The notes under the pieces are model-generated. The model was not told the origin of the DNA and ran no database searches. It was given only the letters and a program-made list of their open reading frames with translations. A DNA stretch of 64,000 nucleotides from PHAA01 sp034927445 (GTDB lineage Bacteria > Bacillota > Syntrophomonadia > Syntrophomonadales > Syntrophomonadaceae), in the NCBI GenBank assembly GCA_034927445.1, contig JAYFPZ010000003.1, positions 193,789 to 257,788 of the forward strand, given 5' to 3'. The translations under genes were made by a program, and so were the position numbers. Shown here one piece after another: positions 18,563-26,540 of the stretch (position 1 is its first letter; each line of letters begins with the position of its first letter).

Positions 18563-18739
18563 CTATACCAATCCTGAAGTCTCATCTACCGCCGTAAGAA
18601 CACCGTCTTCACCTACCTCATAGAGATTTAGTCTTCCCCGGGCATAATTGAACTCTATGAAACAGTTCCAACAGTAATACTGGTCGCTTCCTACTTTGCC
18701 TACTTGAAGCCCCCGGCAAACCGGACATTTTAAGGTCAT
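18563..18739 (-). CDS. 58-residue zinc-ribbon protein
   Basis: This short gene reads MTLKCPVCRGLQVGKVGSDQ then YYCWNCFIEF and ends in SGLV with TAG at 18563. The CPVC and CWNC pairs form a zinc ribbon. Its ATG overlaps the TGA of the PRC-barrel gene (ATGA at 18736-18739), a strong sign of translational coupling. No specific family was recognised. The coupling suggests it works with, or is simply co-expressed with, the PRC-barrel protein. Confidence 0.8.
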   Translation of the reverse strand: MTLKCPVCRGLQVGKVGSDQYYCWNCFIEFNYARGRLNLYEVGEDGVLTAVDETSGLV

Positions 18740-19203
18740 GAAATATCGCTTCCTTCCTGATTAAACATTGCAGTTTTCCTGCTTGCCCATTTCACTGAGT
18801 TGATCGGAAACTCACTGCGTCCTTCCAGGATATCCTGGAAAGCCCCGGCTGACAGTTCCACCCCCCAAACCTCCTTGCTGTCGGGGTTAATCACAAAATC
18901 ACTCAACACTCCCAGTTCTCTGCCTTCTTTATCCAGCAATGTATCCCCGATTTTCTTTTCGTATATGGATGATTCTTCCCCATGCGCATAAGATTTAATA
19001 CTATCTGGATGGGAGACCATAACTGCATGTTTCCCTATCCAAAAATCCCTGGAAAAAATGATACCGGGCCCGCCCTCTTTCAAATCAATCACCAGATAAG
19101 CCAGACTAAAATCGTCGTCAATGACAGCCTTTACGACCTTTCCTATTTCCTGGGCTGAGCTCTCGAGGATAACCGGCAGATTTTCCAAATTACGAATCTT
19201 CAT
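18736..19203 (-). CDS. PRC-barrel domain protein
   Basis: 155 residues containing two PRC-barrel halves: residues about 1-75 (VVKAVIDDDFSLAYLVIDL) and about 80-150 (DKEGRELGVLSDFVINPDS then VWGVELSAG). PRC-barrel proteins bind RNA or partner proteins in ribosome maturation, photosynthesis and sporulation (YlmC/YrrD type); B. subtilis yrrD lies near yrrI-alaS. It is the first gene of the minus-strand alaS block, divergent from rarA. Confidence 0.85.
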   Translation of the reverse strand: MKIRNLENLPVILESSAQEIGKVVKAVIDDDFSLAYLVIDLKEGGPGIIFSRDFWIGKHAVMVSHPDSIKSYAHGEESSIYEKKIGDTLLDKEGRELGVLSDFVINPDSKEVWGVELSAGAFQDILEGRSEFPINSVKWASRKTAMFNQEGSDIS

Positions 19204-19486
19204 ACATCATCCCCCGATATAGACCTTGGAAATTTATAATAGGTACATATTTAAATTTAAAAATGCATTTTTAGTTTTTCCCTTAAACCCAAAATAATGT
19301 GACCATACCTATCGTTTTTTAACCATCAAGATTATTGGGCAGCCGGCCTTAAACCCGGTCCCAGGCTGTCAAAAGCTGTCAAGGGGACGCTTTTTGACAA
19401 CTTTGCTTGTATAAGGTGGCGAGCAGCGGTTTACTGATCTATAATAAAAATATCTACAGCGATGGCCGTCGGGAGGTTAAACGCCT

Positions 19487-20812
19487 ATGGACTTGTTTGC
19501 GATGGGCAATGCCAAAAAGAAAGAAGCCGCCGCCCCGCTGGCCTGGAGAATGAGGCCGGTGGCTCTGGATGAGGTGGTGGGACAGGAGCATATTGTCGGT
19601 CCGGGTTCGCCCCTGCGCCAGGCGATTGAAAGAGACCAGATCCATTCGTTTGTGCTTTACGGTCCGCCTGGCACCGGAAAAACTAGCATTGCCCGCATAA
19701 TTGCCCGGATGACCAATTCTCACTTTGTCTATATGCAGGCAGTTACGGCCGGAGTGGGCGATATACGCAAAGCCGCCGCCGATGCCCAGGACCGGCTTAA
19801 ATATTACCAGCAGCGGACTATTTTATTCGTGGATGAGATTCACCGTTTCAATAAGAGTCAGCAGGATGTTTTACTGCCTTTCGTAGAGGACGGCACCCTC
19901 ATTCTGGTGGGAGCAACCACCGAAAACCCTTTATATGAACTTAATACCGCCTTGCTTTCCCGGATGAAGCTGTATATATTGGAGGCCCTGCGGCCCGAAA
20001 ATATTGAGCAAATAATCACCCGGGCCCTGCAGGACCAAGAACGTGGTCTGGGCAGCCATGACCTTAAATTAGACCCAACCGCCATGCCCTGGTTGGTCCA
20101 GGCGTCCCAGGGTGATGCCCGCACGGCTCTGAATATCCTGGATACCATCACCAACTCTTATACCTCTCCCGGCGAGCATCTGGAGATAAGCGCCGAACTG
20201 ATAAAGAAGGTAACCGGCAAGCTGATGATTAAATATGACCGCAGCGGTGATTATCACTATGACACCATATCCGCATTTATTAAAAGCATCCGGGGGTCAG
20301 ATCCTGACGCTGCCCTTTTTTGGATGGCAGTGATGCTGGAAGGGGGAGAAGATCCGAAATATATAGCCCGGCGGATAATCGTCCATGCCGCCGAGGATAT
20401 TGGGCTGGCCGACCCGAATGCCCTCTCCATAGCGACGGCGGCGGCCGGTGCGGTTGATTATGTTGGAATGCCGGAAGCCCGCATACCATTGGCTGAAGCG
20501 GTTATTTACCTATGTACGGCACCGAAAAGCAACAGCGCCAAGGTCGCCATAGACAAAGCCCGGGCAGCTGTGCGTTCCAGCAGCCGCATCATTGTTCCCG
20601 CCCATCTGGGCGACACCTCCCATTCCCTGGCAGGGCCCAAGCTGGGCAAAGGCAAGGGCTACAAATACCCCCATGATTATGGGGGTTATGTGGAACAATC
20701 CTATCTGCCTCCGGAAATGGCTGACAGCAGCTTTTACCATGCGGGCAGCAATGGTTATGAACAGACCATACAAGCCTTCCTGCGTTCCCTGCCCGGCAAA
20801 AACAAAAAATGA
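19487..20812 (+). CDS. rarA: Replication-associated recombination protein A (RarA/MgsA)
   Basis: 441 residues. AAA+ ATPase with Walker A GPPGTGKTS (about 66), Walker B ILFVDEIHRF and the family-specific C-terminal oligomerisation region (LVQASQGDARTALNILD, then KYPHDYGG). RarA acts at stalled replication forks, interacting with SSB and the replisome. GGGAGG lies 10 nt before ATG 19487. It is a single gene divergent from the PRC-barrel/alaS block. The 19204-19486 gap holds one imperfect hairpin (TGTCAAAAGC 19367-19376 with 19389-19399) and otherwise nothing I can name. Confidence 0.96.
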   Translation: MDLFAMGNAKKKEAAAPLAWRMRPVALDEVVGQEHIVGPGSPLRQAIERDQIHSFVLYGPPGTGKTSIARIIARMTNSHFVYMQAVTAGVGDIRKAAADAQDRLKYYQQRTILFVDEIHRFNKSQQDVLLPFVEDGTLILVGATTENPLYELNTALLSRMKLYILEALRPENIEQIITRALQDQERGLGSHDLKLDPTAMPWLVQASQGDARTALNILDTITNSYTSPGEHLEISAELIKKVTGKLMIKYDRSGDYHYDTISAFIKSIRGSDPDAALFWMAVMLEGGEDPKYIARRIIVHAAEDIGLADPNALSIATAAAGAVDYVGMPEARIPLAEAVIYLCTAPKSNSAKVAIDKARAAVRSSSRIIVPAHLGDTSHSLAGPKLGKGKGYKYPHDYGGYVEQSYLPPEMADSSFYHAGSNGYEQTIQAFLRSLPGKNKK

Positions 20813-20842
20813 CCATAGTCATTTAACTGACCATGGTCATGT
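20809..20842. other. Palindromic repeats after rarA
   Basis: Two related palindromic units occur back to back: ATGACCATAGTCAT at the rarA stop and TGACCATGGTCA at 20829-20840. They could be a weak terminator or an operator. No T-tract follows directly. Confidence 0.35.
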
Positions 20843-20909
20843 ACGTTTTATTTTAGGCATAAGGGAGTCGAGGACCTCCAAGCTGCCAGGCGGTCTTTAC
20901 TTCCCGCTG

Positions 20910-21239
20910 TTATCCCACAACTTCGTCAATTGCCTTTTGCAATTGACTCTTATTCTGGGCTCCGACTATTCTTTTGACTTCCTGGCCGCCTTTAAAGAAT
21001 ATGAGCGTCGGTATACCCCTTACCCCGAATTGTACAGCCAGCGACTGGTTTTCATCAACATTAAGCTTGCCCACGTTAATCTTGCCACTGTTTTCGTCAG
21101 CCAGGGTTTCAACGATCGGCCCCACCATCTTGCAGGGGCCGCACCAGGGTGCCCAAAAATCTACTAAAACGGGTTTTTCAGCCTGCAATACTTCCTGGTC
21201 AAAGTTGTCGGTGCCTATGTTGGTAACATTCGCCATCAT
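20910..21239 (-). CDS. trxA: Thioredoxin
   Basis: 109 residues, classic thioredoxin with the redox motif WCGPCK, preceded by VLVDFWAP and followed by the cis-proline loop RGIPTLIFFKGG. It reduces protein disulfides in the cytoplasm. AAGGAGG lies before ATG 21239. It follows a csoR-type repressor gene by 23 nt, so it is probably co-transcribed and under the same palindromic operator. Confidence 0.96.
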   Translation of the reverse strand: MMANVTNIGTDNFDQEVLQAEKPVLVDFWAPWCGPCKMVGPIVETLADENSGKINVGKLNVDENQSLAVQFGVRGIPTLIFFKGGQEVKRIVGAQNKSQLQKAIDEVVG

Positions 21240-21262
21240 TAATTCCTCCTTGCCATTTGATT

Positions 21263-21529
21263 TTATTTAATGAATCTGCCCATCACTTTTACTATTTCCT
21301 CAAAATTTTCATCCTGATCACCCTGCTTGAGTGATTTGGCTATACATTCCTGGGCATGGTTCTCAAACATTATAATTCCGGCATGATGAATGGCTGATTT
21401 AATCGCCGCGATTTGATTAAGTATCTCACCACAATCAGCTCCTTCCTCAATCATGCGCTGTACGCCTCGGACCTGCCCTTCAATGCGCCTCAGCCTGGCT
21501 ATAACTTTTTTCCGTATGTCGGGTTGCAT
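21263..21529 (-). CDS. csoR: CsoR-type metal-sensing repressor (DUF156)
   Basis: 88 residues, all-helical DUF156 protein. The Cys33, His58, Cys62 set (ADCGE and ENHAQEC) corresponds to the C-H-C Cu(I) triad of CsoR. CstR-type persulfide sensors lack the histidine, so copper sensing is the best call. A perfect palindrome with CCCC/GGGG cores lies 15 nt upstream of the start codon, the expected operator for autoregulation. The downstream gene is trxA; no copper pump gene is nearby. Confidence 0.88.
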   Translation of the reverse strand: MQPDIRKKVIARLRRIEGQVRGVQRMIEEGADCGEILNQIAAIKSAIHHAGIIMFENHAQECIAKSLKQGDQDENFEEIVKVMGRFIK

Positions 21530-21543
21530 TTAAACACCTCTTT

Positions 21544-21560
21544 ATACCCCATCGGGGTAT
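21544..21560. promoter_or_regulatory. Candidate CsoR operator
   Basis: ATACCCC-ATC-GGGGTAT is a perfect 7+3+7 palindrome, matching the pattern TACCC...GGGTA known for CsoR operators. Its position immediately upstream of csoR-trxA indicates that copper would derepress both genes. Confidence 0.8.
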
Positions 21561-21700
21561 TTTAATTATAAGGGATCAACTGGATGTTTGTCAAATAATC
21601 CTATGCAATTTGCACTCGAAAAATCATAATTTGTTTATTATGTAAATAGGGAGCAGTTTGCTGCAACCGCCCCCTATCAGCTTTTCCAGAAAGTTAAATA

Positions 21701-21808
21701 TTATTTCCAAACGGTAAGAAATATCCCGATGCCTATCCCCATAGAAATTAACAGCCATATTAAATTCCTAAGCATTTCGCCTTTAACTTGCTTGGTCAAT
21801 TCTTCCAT
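21701..21808 (-). CDS. 35-residue small membrane protein
   Basis: A short gene starting MEELTKQVKGEMLRNLIWLL and ending in FLTVWK, TAA at 21701. The first third is charged and amphipathic; the rest is a single hydrophobic helix rich in Gly and Ile. AGAGGAAG lies 6 nt before ATG 21808. Nothing else is seen in the 21561-21956 gap. The ribosome site and TM composition support a real gene; the function is unknown. Confidence 0.65.
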   Translation of the reverse strand: MEELTKQVKGEMLRNLIWLLISMGIGIGIFLTVWK

Positions 21809-21956
21809 GAGAAGCTTCCTCTTCTAAGCTGATTTATCGGCAATAAAAATTATTATTAACACTGGATTATTTTTTACGCTGATTTATTATATAACAATTC
21901 AACCGGCGTAAACAATATCCTCCCGGATAATCAATCAGATCAAGGCCTGGTAGTTA

Positions 21957-22436
21957 TTAGTCTGAATCCATAGCAACGATACGCGCGGTCAAACCTCTTT
22001 CATTAATGTCAATTAAAGCAAAACTGCCGTGACCTTGCAGGCGTGGTTTGACCGGGCTGCCGGGATTTATCATCCACAATCCCCCGGTGTTTTCACAGTA
22101 GGGATAATGGGTATGCCCAAAAACAACCGCATTCACATCGGCTTCGCGGGCTCGATAATATAAACGGTTCAGGTCCCGCTTGACCCCGTATTGATGTCCG
22201 TGCACCAGTAATATATCATGGTTCAACAGGGTTACGATCTCTTCCCGTCTGCCCTGGTGGGCAGCGTCGCAGTTGCCGGCCACTATATGGGCGGGAACAT
22301 TGAGAATACGCGCTATCATCTGCCCATCCCGGTAATAGTCTCCGGCAAACAGCAAATGATCGAGTTTAATAGCAGCCAGAGTTTTTATGACGGCCCGAGT
22401 ATCCCCATGAGTATCTGCCACCGCAGCAATGATCAA
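21957..22436 (-). CDS. YfcE/MJ0936-type metallophosphoesterase
   Basis: 159 residues with the calcineurin-like metal motifs in order: DTHGD, GDYYRDG, GNCD, HGHQYG and GHTHYP. Relatives are manganese phosphodiesterases of uncertain physiological substrate. The start is TTG at 22436, overlapping the stop of rdgB by four bases, so it is translated with rdgB; the yfcE-rdgB-rph order is common in Firmicutes (B. subtilis ysnB-ysnA-rph). Confidence 0.93.
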   Translation of the reverse strand: MIIAAVADTHGDTRAVIKTLAAIKLDHLLFAGDYYRDGQMIARILNVPAHIVAGNCDAAHQGRREEIVTLLNHDILLVHGHQYGVKRDLNRLYYRAREADVNAVVFGHTHYPYCENTGGLWMINPGSPVKPRLQGHGSFALIDINERGLTARIVAMDSD

Positions 22437-23047
22437 GCCTTATTCCCCTTCCCCAAAAAGTCCTGCAGGAGATATTTGGCCTTCTGTAAAGCCCGTCCGC
22501 GATGGCTGATCATATTCTTTTCCGTATCGGTAAGCCCGGCAAAGGTTTTATTGCATCCCATTGGCATAAATAAAGGGTCATAGCCAAACCCTCCCTGTCC
22601 TTCAGGGATTGTAACGATCCTGCCCTCACAGACACCCTCTACGGTTTTTACCAGCCCGGTTGGCGCAGCCACGGCAATGACACAAACAAAACGGGCTGTT
22701 CTCCGGCTTTCCGGGATGCCCTGCAGCATGCTCAAAAGTTTACGGTTATTATCGTCGTCACTGGCATCCAGCCCGGCAAAACGGGCAGAATATACCCCGG
22801 GCGCTCCCTCCAGCGCGTCCACGACCAGCCCGGAATCGTCCGCCAGGGTTATACAGCCGCTTAATTGGGCACTGATCCTGGCTTTTTTTATGGCATTGGC
22901 CTGAAAAGTTTCACCGTCTTCTTCGATTTCCGGTATCTCTTTAACCTCATCCAAGGTCAGCAAGTTCAGGTCCCAGGCGCCTATAATAGACTGCAGTTCT
23001 TTTTTCTTTTTGGGGTTGCGGGTAGCAATTAATAGATTTTGAGCCAT
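22433..23047 (-). CDS. rdgB: XTP/dITP diphosphatase (RdgB/HAM1)
   Basis: 204 residues. It has the N-terminal IATRNPKKKKEL motif, ADDSGLVVDALEGAPGVYSA and the C-terminal GFGYDPLF and SHRGRAL motifs. The enzyme hydrolyses non-canonical purine nucleotides (XTP, ITP, dITP) to monophosphates, keeping them out of DNA. It lies 5 nt after rph. Confidence 0.96.
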   Translation of the reverse strand: MAQNLLIATRNPKKKKELQSIIGAWDLNLLTLDEVKEIPEIEEDGETFQANAIKKARISAQLSGCITLADDSGLVVDALEGAPGVYSARFAGLDASDDDNNRKLLSMLQGIPESRRTARFVCVIAVAAPTGLVKTVEGVCEGRIVTIPEGQGGFGYDPLFMPMGCNKTFAGLTDTEKNMISHRGRALQKAKYLLQDFLGKGNKA

Positions 23048-23052
23048 GGTTA

Positions 23053-23778
23053 TTACCTTTCTAGTTGGCCGACAATGTTGGCCTGCAAAGCAAATATTTC
23101 CTTGATACCTTTTTCAGCCAGCACCAGCAGTTCGTCCAGTTTGTCCCGGCTGAAAGGAGTTCCCTCGGCAGTGCCCTGTACCTCTACAAACTCTCCCCGG
23201 CCGGTCATGACCACATTCATGTCTACATCAGCCTGGGAGTCCTCAAGATACTCGAGGTCCAGCACCACTTCACCATTCACAATCCCAACGCTGGTTGCCG
23301 CCACGTAATCCCGAACCGGTAGTTTATCAATCATTCCTTCCGCCTGCAGCTTCATCAGAGCCAGGCAAAGAGCTGCAAAAGCACCGCTGATTGATGCGGT
23401 CCGGGTGCCTCCGTCCGCCTGTAAAACATCGCAGTCGATCCAGACGGTTCTTTCCCCCAGAGCTTCCAAATCCACCACCGCCCGCAGCGATCTGCCAATC
23501 AGGCGTTGAATCTCTGAGGTTCTGCCCGTAATTTTCCCTTTGCTGGCTTCTCTCTGGGTTCTGGTCTCCGTGGATGCAGGCAGGAGGGAATATTCCGCCG
23601 TAACCCAGCCCGAGCCGGTACCCTTCAGAAAGGAGGGTACCTTGGGTTCAATCATGGCCGAGCACAATACCATCGTATCCCCGGTTTGCACCAGTACCGA
23701 TCCGTCCGGGTTCTTAGTAAACCCGGGCGTAAAGCGAACCGGCCGCATTTCGTTATTTTGCCTGTTATTCGGTCTCAA
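23053..23778 (-). CDS. rph: Ribonuclease PH
   Basis: 241 residues. Motifs include RPVRFTPGFTKNPDGSVLV, GWVTAEYSLLPAST, the phosphate-binding GRTSEIQRLIGRSLRAV and the DVLQADGGTRTASI strand. It trims tRNA 3' ends by phosphorolysis as a hexamer. The start is TTG at 23778 with AAGGAGG 7 nt upstream. It is first in the rph-rdgB-yfcE set. Confidence 0.96.
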   Translation of the reverse strand: MRPNNRQNNEMRPVRFTPGFTKNPDGSVLVQTGDTMVLCSAMIEPKVPSFLKGTGSGWVTAEYSLLPASTETRTQREASKGKITGRTSEIQRLIGRSLRAVVDLEALGERTVWIDCDVLQADGGTRTASISGAFAALCLALMKLQAEGMIDKLPVRDYVAATSVGIVNGEVVLDLEYLEDSQADVDMNVVMTGRGEFVEVQGTAEGTPFSRDKLDELLVLAEKGIKEIFALQANIVGQLER

Positions 23779-23813
23779 TATGCTTCCTCCTTATTTAAGA
23801 AAGTCTTTAATGG

Positions 23814-23930
23814 GAACGATAGACGCTGATAACGCAGACCCTCCGGGCGCGGATGGTCGCGGTATTTATAATCCCCCTGCAGAGACTCCTGATGCGTCCA
23901 TTCGCTGCGTTTAAGGTTGCAGCGGCTATT
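23814..23930. repeat. Diverged relative of repeat A
   Basis: The region shares GAACGATAGACGC and TAAGGTTGCAGCG with the neighbourhood of copy A1 (7147-7180) but lacks the long conserved block. It fills the gap between rph and the fumarase beta gene. Confidence 0.4.
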
Positions 23931-23962
23931 TATTAATAGGTTATTGGCAGCTTAAACATACG

Positions 23963-24514
23963 TTATCCATTTTTAGCGGATTCGAGGTTGGGTTTCATGT
24001 ATATGTTGTTCCCTTGGGCGTCGATGGCTACTATGCAAGGGAAATCCCGTACTTCCAACCTCAACAAGGCTTCAGGGCCTAAATCGGGATAAGCCACGGT
24101 TTCCGCATTTATTATTTTTTGAGCAAGGTATGCGCCTGCTCCGCCCACTGCCGCCAGGTAAACGGCGCCATATTTTTGCATTGCCGCAATCACTGCCTGG
24201 CTGCGGGAACCTTTGCCTATCATCGCTCTCAGTCCCCGTTCAATGAGTTGGGGGGCATAGGCGTCCATGCGGCCCGAGGTGGTCGGTCCGGCTGATCCTA
24301 TCACTCGTCCCGGAGGCGCAGGACATGGTCCCACATAGTATATTATTTGCCCCTCCGGGGCAAAGGGTAGTTCTTTGCCGGCCTGGAGAGCCTCTATCAT
24401 GCGCTTGTGAGCGGCATCCCGGGCGGCGTAGACAACGCCTTCCACCAGTATTTCCTCGCCCATTTTCAGTTCCACTATATCTTCCCTGCTTAAAGGCGCT
24501 TTTATTATCTTCAC
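23963..24514 (-). CDS. Class I fumarate hydratase, beta subunit (TtdB/FumA C-terminal type)
   Basis: 183 residues, with the family motifs GPCPAPPGRVIGSAGPTTSG, GKGSRSQAV and AVGGAGAYLAQKI. Together with the alpha subunit it forms an oxygen-sensitive 4Fe-4S hydro-lyase that interconverts fumarate and malate, or tartrate and oxaloacetate; fumarase is the likelier role here. It starts with GTG at 24514. The alpha gene lies upstream, but a 400-nt spacer holding a repeat A copy separates them. Confidence 0.9.
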   Translation of the reverse strand: MKIIKAPLSREDIVELKMGEEILVEGVVYAARDAAHKRMIEALQAGKELPFAPEGQIIYYVGPCPAPPGRVIGSAGPTTSGRMDAYAPQLIERGLRAMIGKGSRSQAVIAAMQKYGAVYLAAVGGAGAYLAQKIINAETVAYPDLGPEALLRLEVRDFPCIVAIDAQGNNIYMKPNLESAKNG

Positions 24515-24792
24515 GGTTTAACCCCTTCCGTCACAAATGTTAATAGCCAATGATATCGCTGATTATCATGATTGTCGCTGATCTTTGAATTATTGATTAT
24601 AGTCAATAGACGCGGACGGCGCTGACTTATATGAACTTCACGGACTTATTAAAGGTCTTGGATTCCATTAAGTACATCTTGTTATTAGTGTACATTAAAC
24701 CCAGTTTATCCCTTCTATTTTCTTAATACATATTAATTTTTCTATCTGCGATGATCATATAAACCACCCTTCGGGTACTCCTGATGTTCGCA

Positions 24793-24896
24793 GGGCTCAC
24801 AAACTAAAGTTGCTGCGATATCATTGGCTATCCCGCCTTTTATCCTTCACTGTTCTAGCTGCGTTGTTCATATAAGTCCGCGCCCGTCTGCGTCCA
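24793..24896. repeat. Dispersed intergenic repeat, copy A2
   Basis: About 104 nt nearly collinear with copy A1 (7169-7270): GGGCTCACAAACTAA, GCCTTTTATCCTTCACTG and TTCATATAAGTCCGCG are shared. It lies between the two fumarase subunit genes. The rest of 24515-24914 has no gene and is AT-rich. Confidence 0.75.
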
Positions 24897-24914
24897 ATCT
24901 TCCTCCGCGTCAAT

Positions 24915-25757
24915 TCATATTTCCACGGTTATGCGGCGGGTGGAATGGCACCCCAAATTTACCGCCACCGGGAGACATGCAATGTGGGTGGGATAGGTCT
25001 CAATGTTTACCGCGAGGGCGGTAGTGCCGCCCCCCAGGCCCTGCACCCCTATTCCCAGAGCATTTATTTTTTCCAGCATCTCTGCTTCCAGATTCGCTAT
25101 TTCAGGTTGGGGGTGGGATCGTCCCACTTCCCTTAATAGTGCCTGTTTAGCCAACAGGGCTGCCTTTTCCATATTGCCTCCGATCCCTACCCCGACTATA
25201 ATCGGCGGACAAGGGTTCCCGGCCGCTTCCCGGACCACTTTAAGCATAAAATTCTTTATCCCGTCTATCCCGGCAGAGGGGGTAAGCATGACCAACTGCC
25301 CCATATTTTCACTGCCTGCCCCCTTGGGTAAGAGGGTAATACGCAGGCTATCTCCGGGAATTAGATGTATATGTACGATAGCGGGGGTATTATCTCCGGT
25401 GTTAACCCGGGTAAGGGGGTCGCCGACAACCGACTTGCGCAAATAACCCTGCCGGTAACCATGGCTGACACCCTGGTTGATTGCCCCCTCCAGTCCTCCG
25501 CCGGTCACATGGACGTCTTGTCCTAGTTCGACGTGGGCTACTATCATACCCGTATCCTGACACAAGGCCATATTCTCCTGAATCGCAATTTCCGCATTTT
25601 CCAATATTATATCCAGGCAATGGGCTGCCGAGGGCAGGCTTTCTTTGCTCCGGGCTGCCTCCAACGCATTCCTGACATCCTCCGGAAGTTTGGTGTTGGC
25701 TTTAATTACCGCCGTTGCTACGGCATTGCTAATCGCTTCGGCATTTACTTCGCGCAT
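24915..25757 (-). CDS. Class I fumarate hydratase, alpha subunit (TtdA/FumA N-terminal type)
   Basis: About 280 residues. It carries the N-terminal hydro-lyase domain with the cluster cysteines in MALCQDTGM, in NPCPPIIVGVGIGGN and in IACLPVAVNLGCHSTR. The start ATG 25757 is preceded by AGGAGG 5 nt upstream, preferable to the ATG at 25787. It overlaps the 3' end of the activase gene by 29 nt, so expression is coupled to the murI-dehydratase-activase run. Confidence 0.92.
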   Translation of the reverse strand: MREVNAEAISNAVATAVIKANTKLPEDVRNALEAARSKESLPSAAHCLDIILENAEIAIQENMALCQDTGMIVAHVELGQDVHVTGGGLEGAINQGVSHGYRQGYLRKSVVGDPLTRVNTGDNTPAIVHIHLIPGDSLRITLLPKGAGSENMGQLVMLTPSAGIDGIKNFMLKVVREAAGNPCPPIIVGVGIGGNMEKAALLAKQALLREVGRSHPQPEIANLEAEMLEKINALGIGVQGLGGGTTALAVNIETYPTHIACLPVAVNLGCHSTRRITVEI

Positions 25758-26526
25758 GAGTACCTCCTGCAGTCTTTTCCTGTTCATCCCGGCAGCAGCC
25801 TATGGCTCCATTTAATTGCGGCTGGCTCAAGCTCAAAATCTTGCAGCCGGTTTCTCGGGCGATAATCTTTCCCAGAGCTGCGTTTTGCGCTACTCCCCCG
25901 GCCAGAACAATAATATCGCTGTTTAACCTTTCCAGCATACTGGCACAACGCCGGTAAAGGGTGTAATTGACCCCTGCCGCTAAACTGCCTGTACTGCATC
26001 CCTCCACGATTTTACCGATGATCTCGGTTTCTCCAAAAATGGCGCAGGTGGAGTTCAGTTCAGCCGGGTCTTCACTGTATGAAGCCAGCTCATCCAGAGT
26101 CAGGTCCAAAATAGCCGCCATATTCTCCAGATACCGGCCGGAACTGGCCGCACAGCGGTCATTGGTCATAAAATCCACCATCTTCCCGGCCCTTACTTTG
26201 ATTACTTTAGTATCTTGCCCGCCAATATCAACCAAAGTAAAATCAGACAGCCCGGTCTGAAACAGGGCTCCCTTTACATGCGCCTGAATTTCCGGTATAT
26301 GCCGGGCCCCCTCGACCTGCACCATTATCTTGCCATAACCGGTGGCTACCAGGCGATCGTTCCGCTCAAAACCCAGTTCAGACAGGTCGATCTTAAGCTT
26401 TCCGGTTTTTTCAGTGCCATGGCGGCGATAGAAGGCTATCGTATCGTATATCCTGGACTCTGTTATAGCATCGTTATGCATTTGTACTATTTTTACGGTT
26501 CGCGAACCAAGATCCAAGCCAATCAA
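25729..26526 (-). CDS. BadF/BadG/HgdC-type ATPase, activator of 2-hydroxyacyl-CoA dehydratase family
   Basis: 265 residues of the ASKHA fold: phosphate loop GLDLGSRTVKIV, second loop LVDIGGQDTKVI and adenosine loop VLAGGVAQNAALGK. The two cluster cysteines of activases are present in NDRCAASSGRY and STCAIFGETE; in the homodimer they hold a bridging 4Fe-4S cluster. It couples ATP hydrolysis to low-potential electron transfer to its partner, almost certainly the adjacent upstream gene product. The closest known arrangement is YjiL-YjiM or HgdC-HgdB. Confidence 0.92.
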   Translation of the reverse strand: MIGLDLGSRTVKIVQMHNDAITESRIYDTIAFYRRHGTEKTGKLKIDLSELGFERNDRLVATGYGKIMVQVEGARHIPEIQAHVKGALFQTGLSDFTLVDIGGQDTKVIKVRAGKMVDFMTNDRCAASSGRYLENMAAILDLTLDELASYSEDPAELNSTCAIFGETEIIGKIVEGCSTGSLAAGVNYTLYRRCASMLERLNSDIIVLAGGVAQNAALGKIIARETGCKILSLSQPQLNGAIGCCRDEQEKTAGGTHARSKCRSD

Positions 26527-26540
26527 TTTTTCACATCCTG

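Noticed and set aside
18530..18740. tRNA or other RNA gene in the gap before the AI-2E gene
   Set aside because: The gap is occupied by a 58-codon zinc-ribbon gene; no tRNA-like fold seen here or elsewhere in the window.
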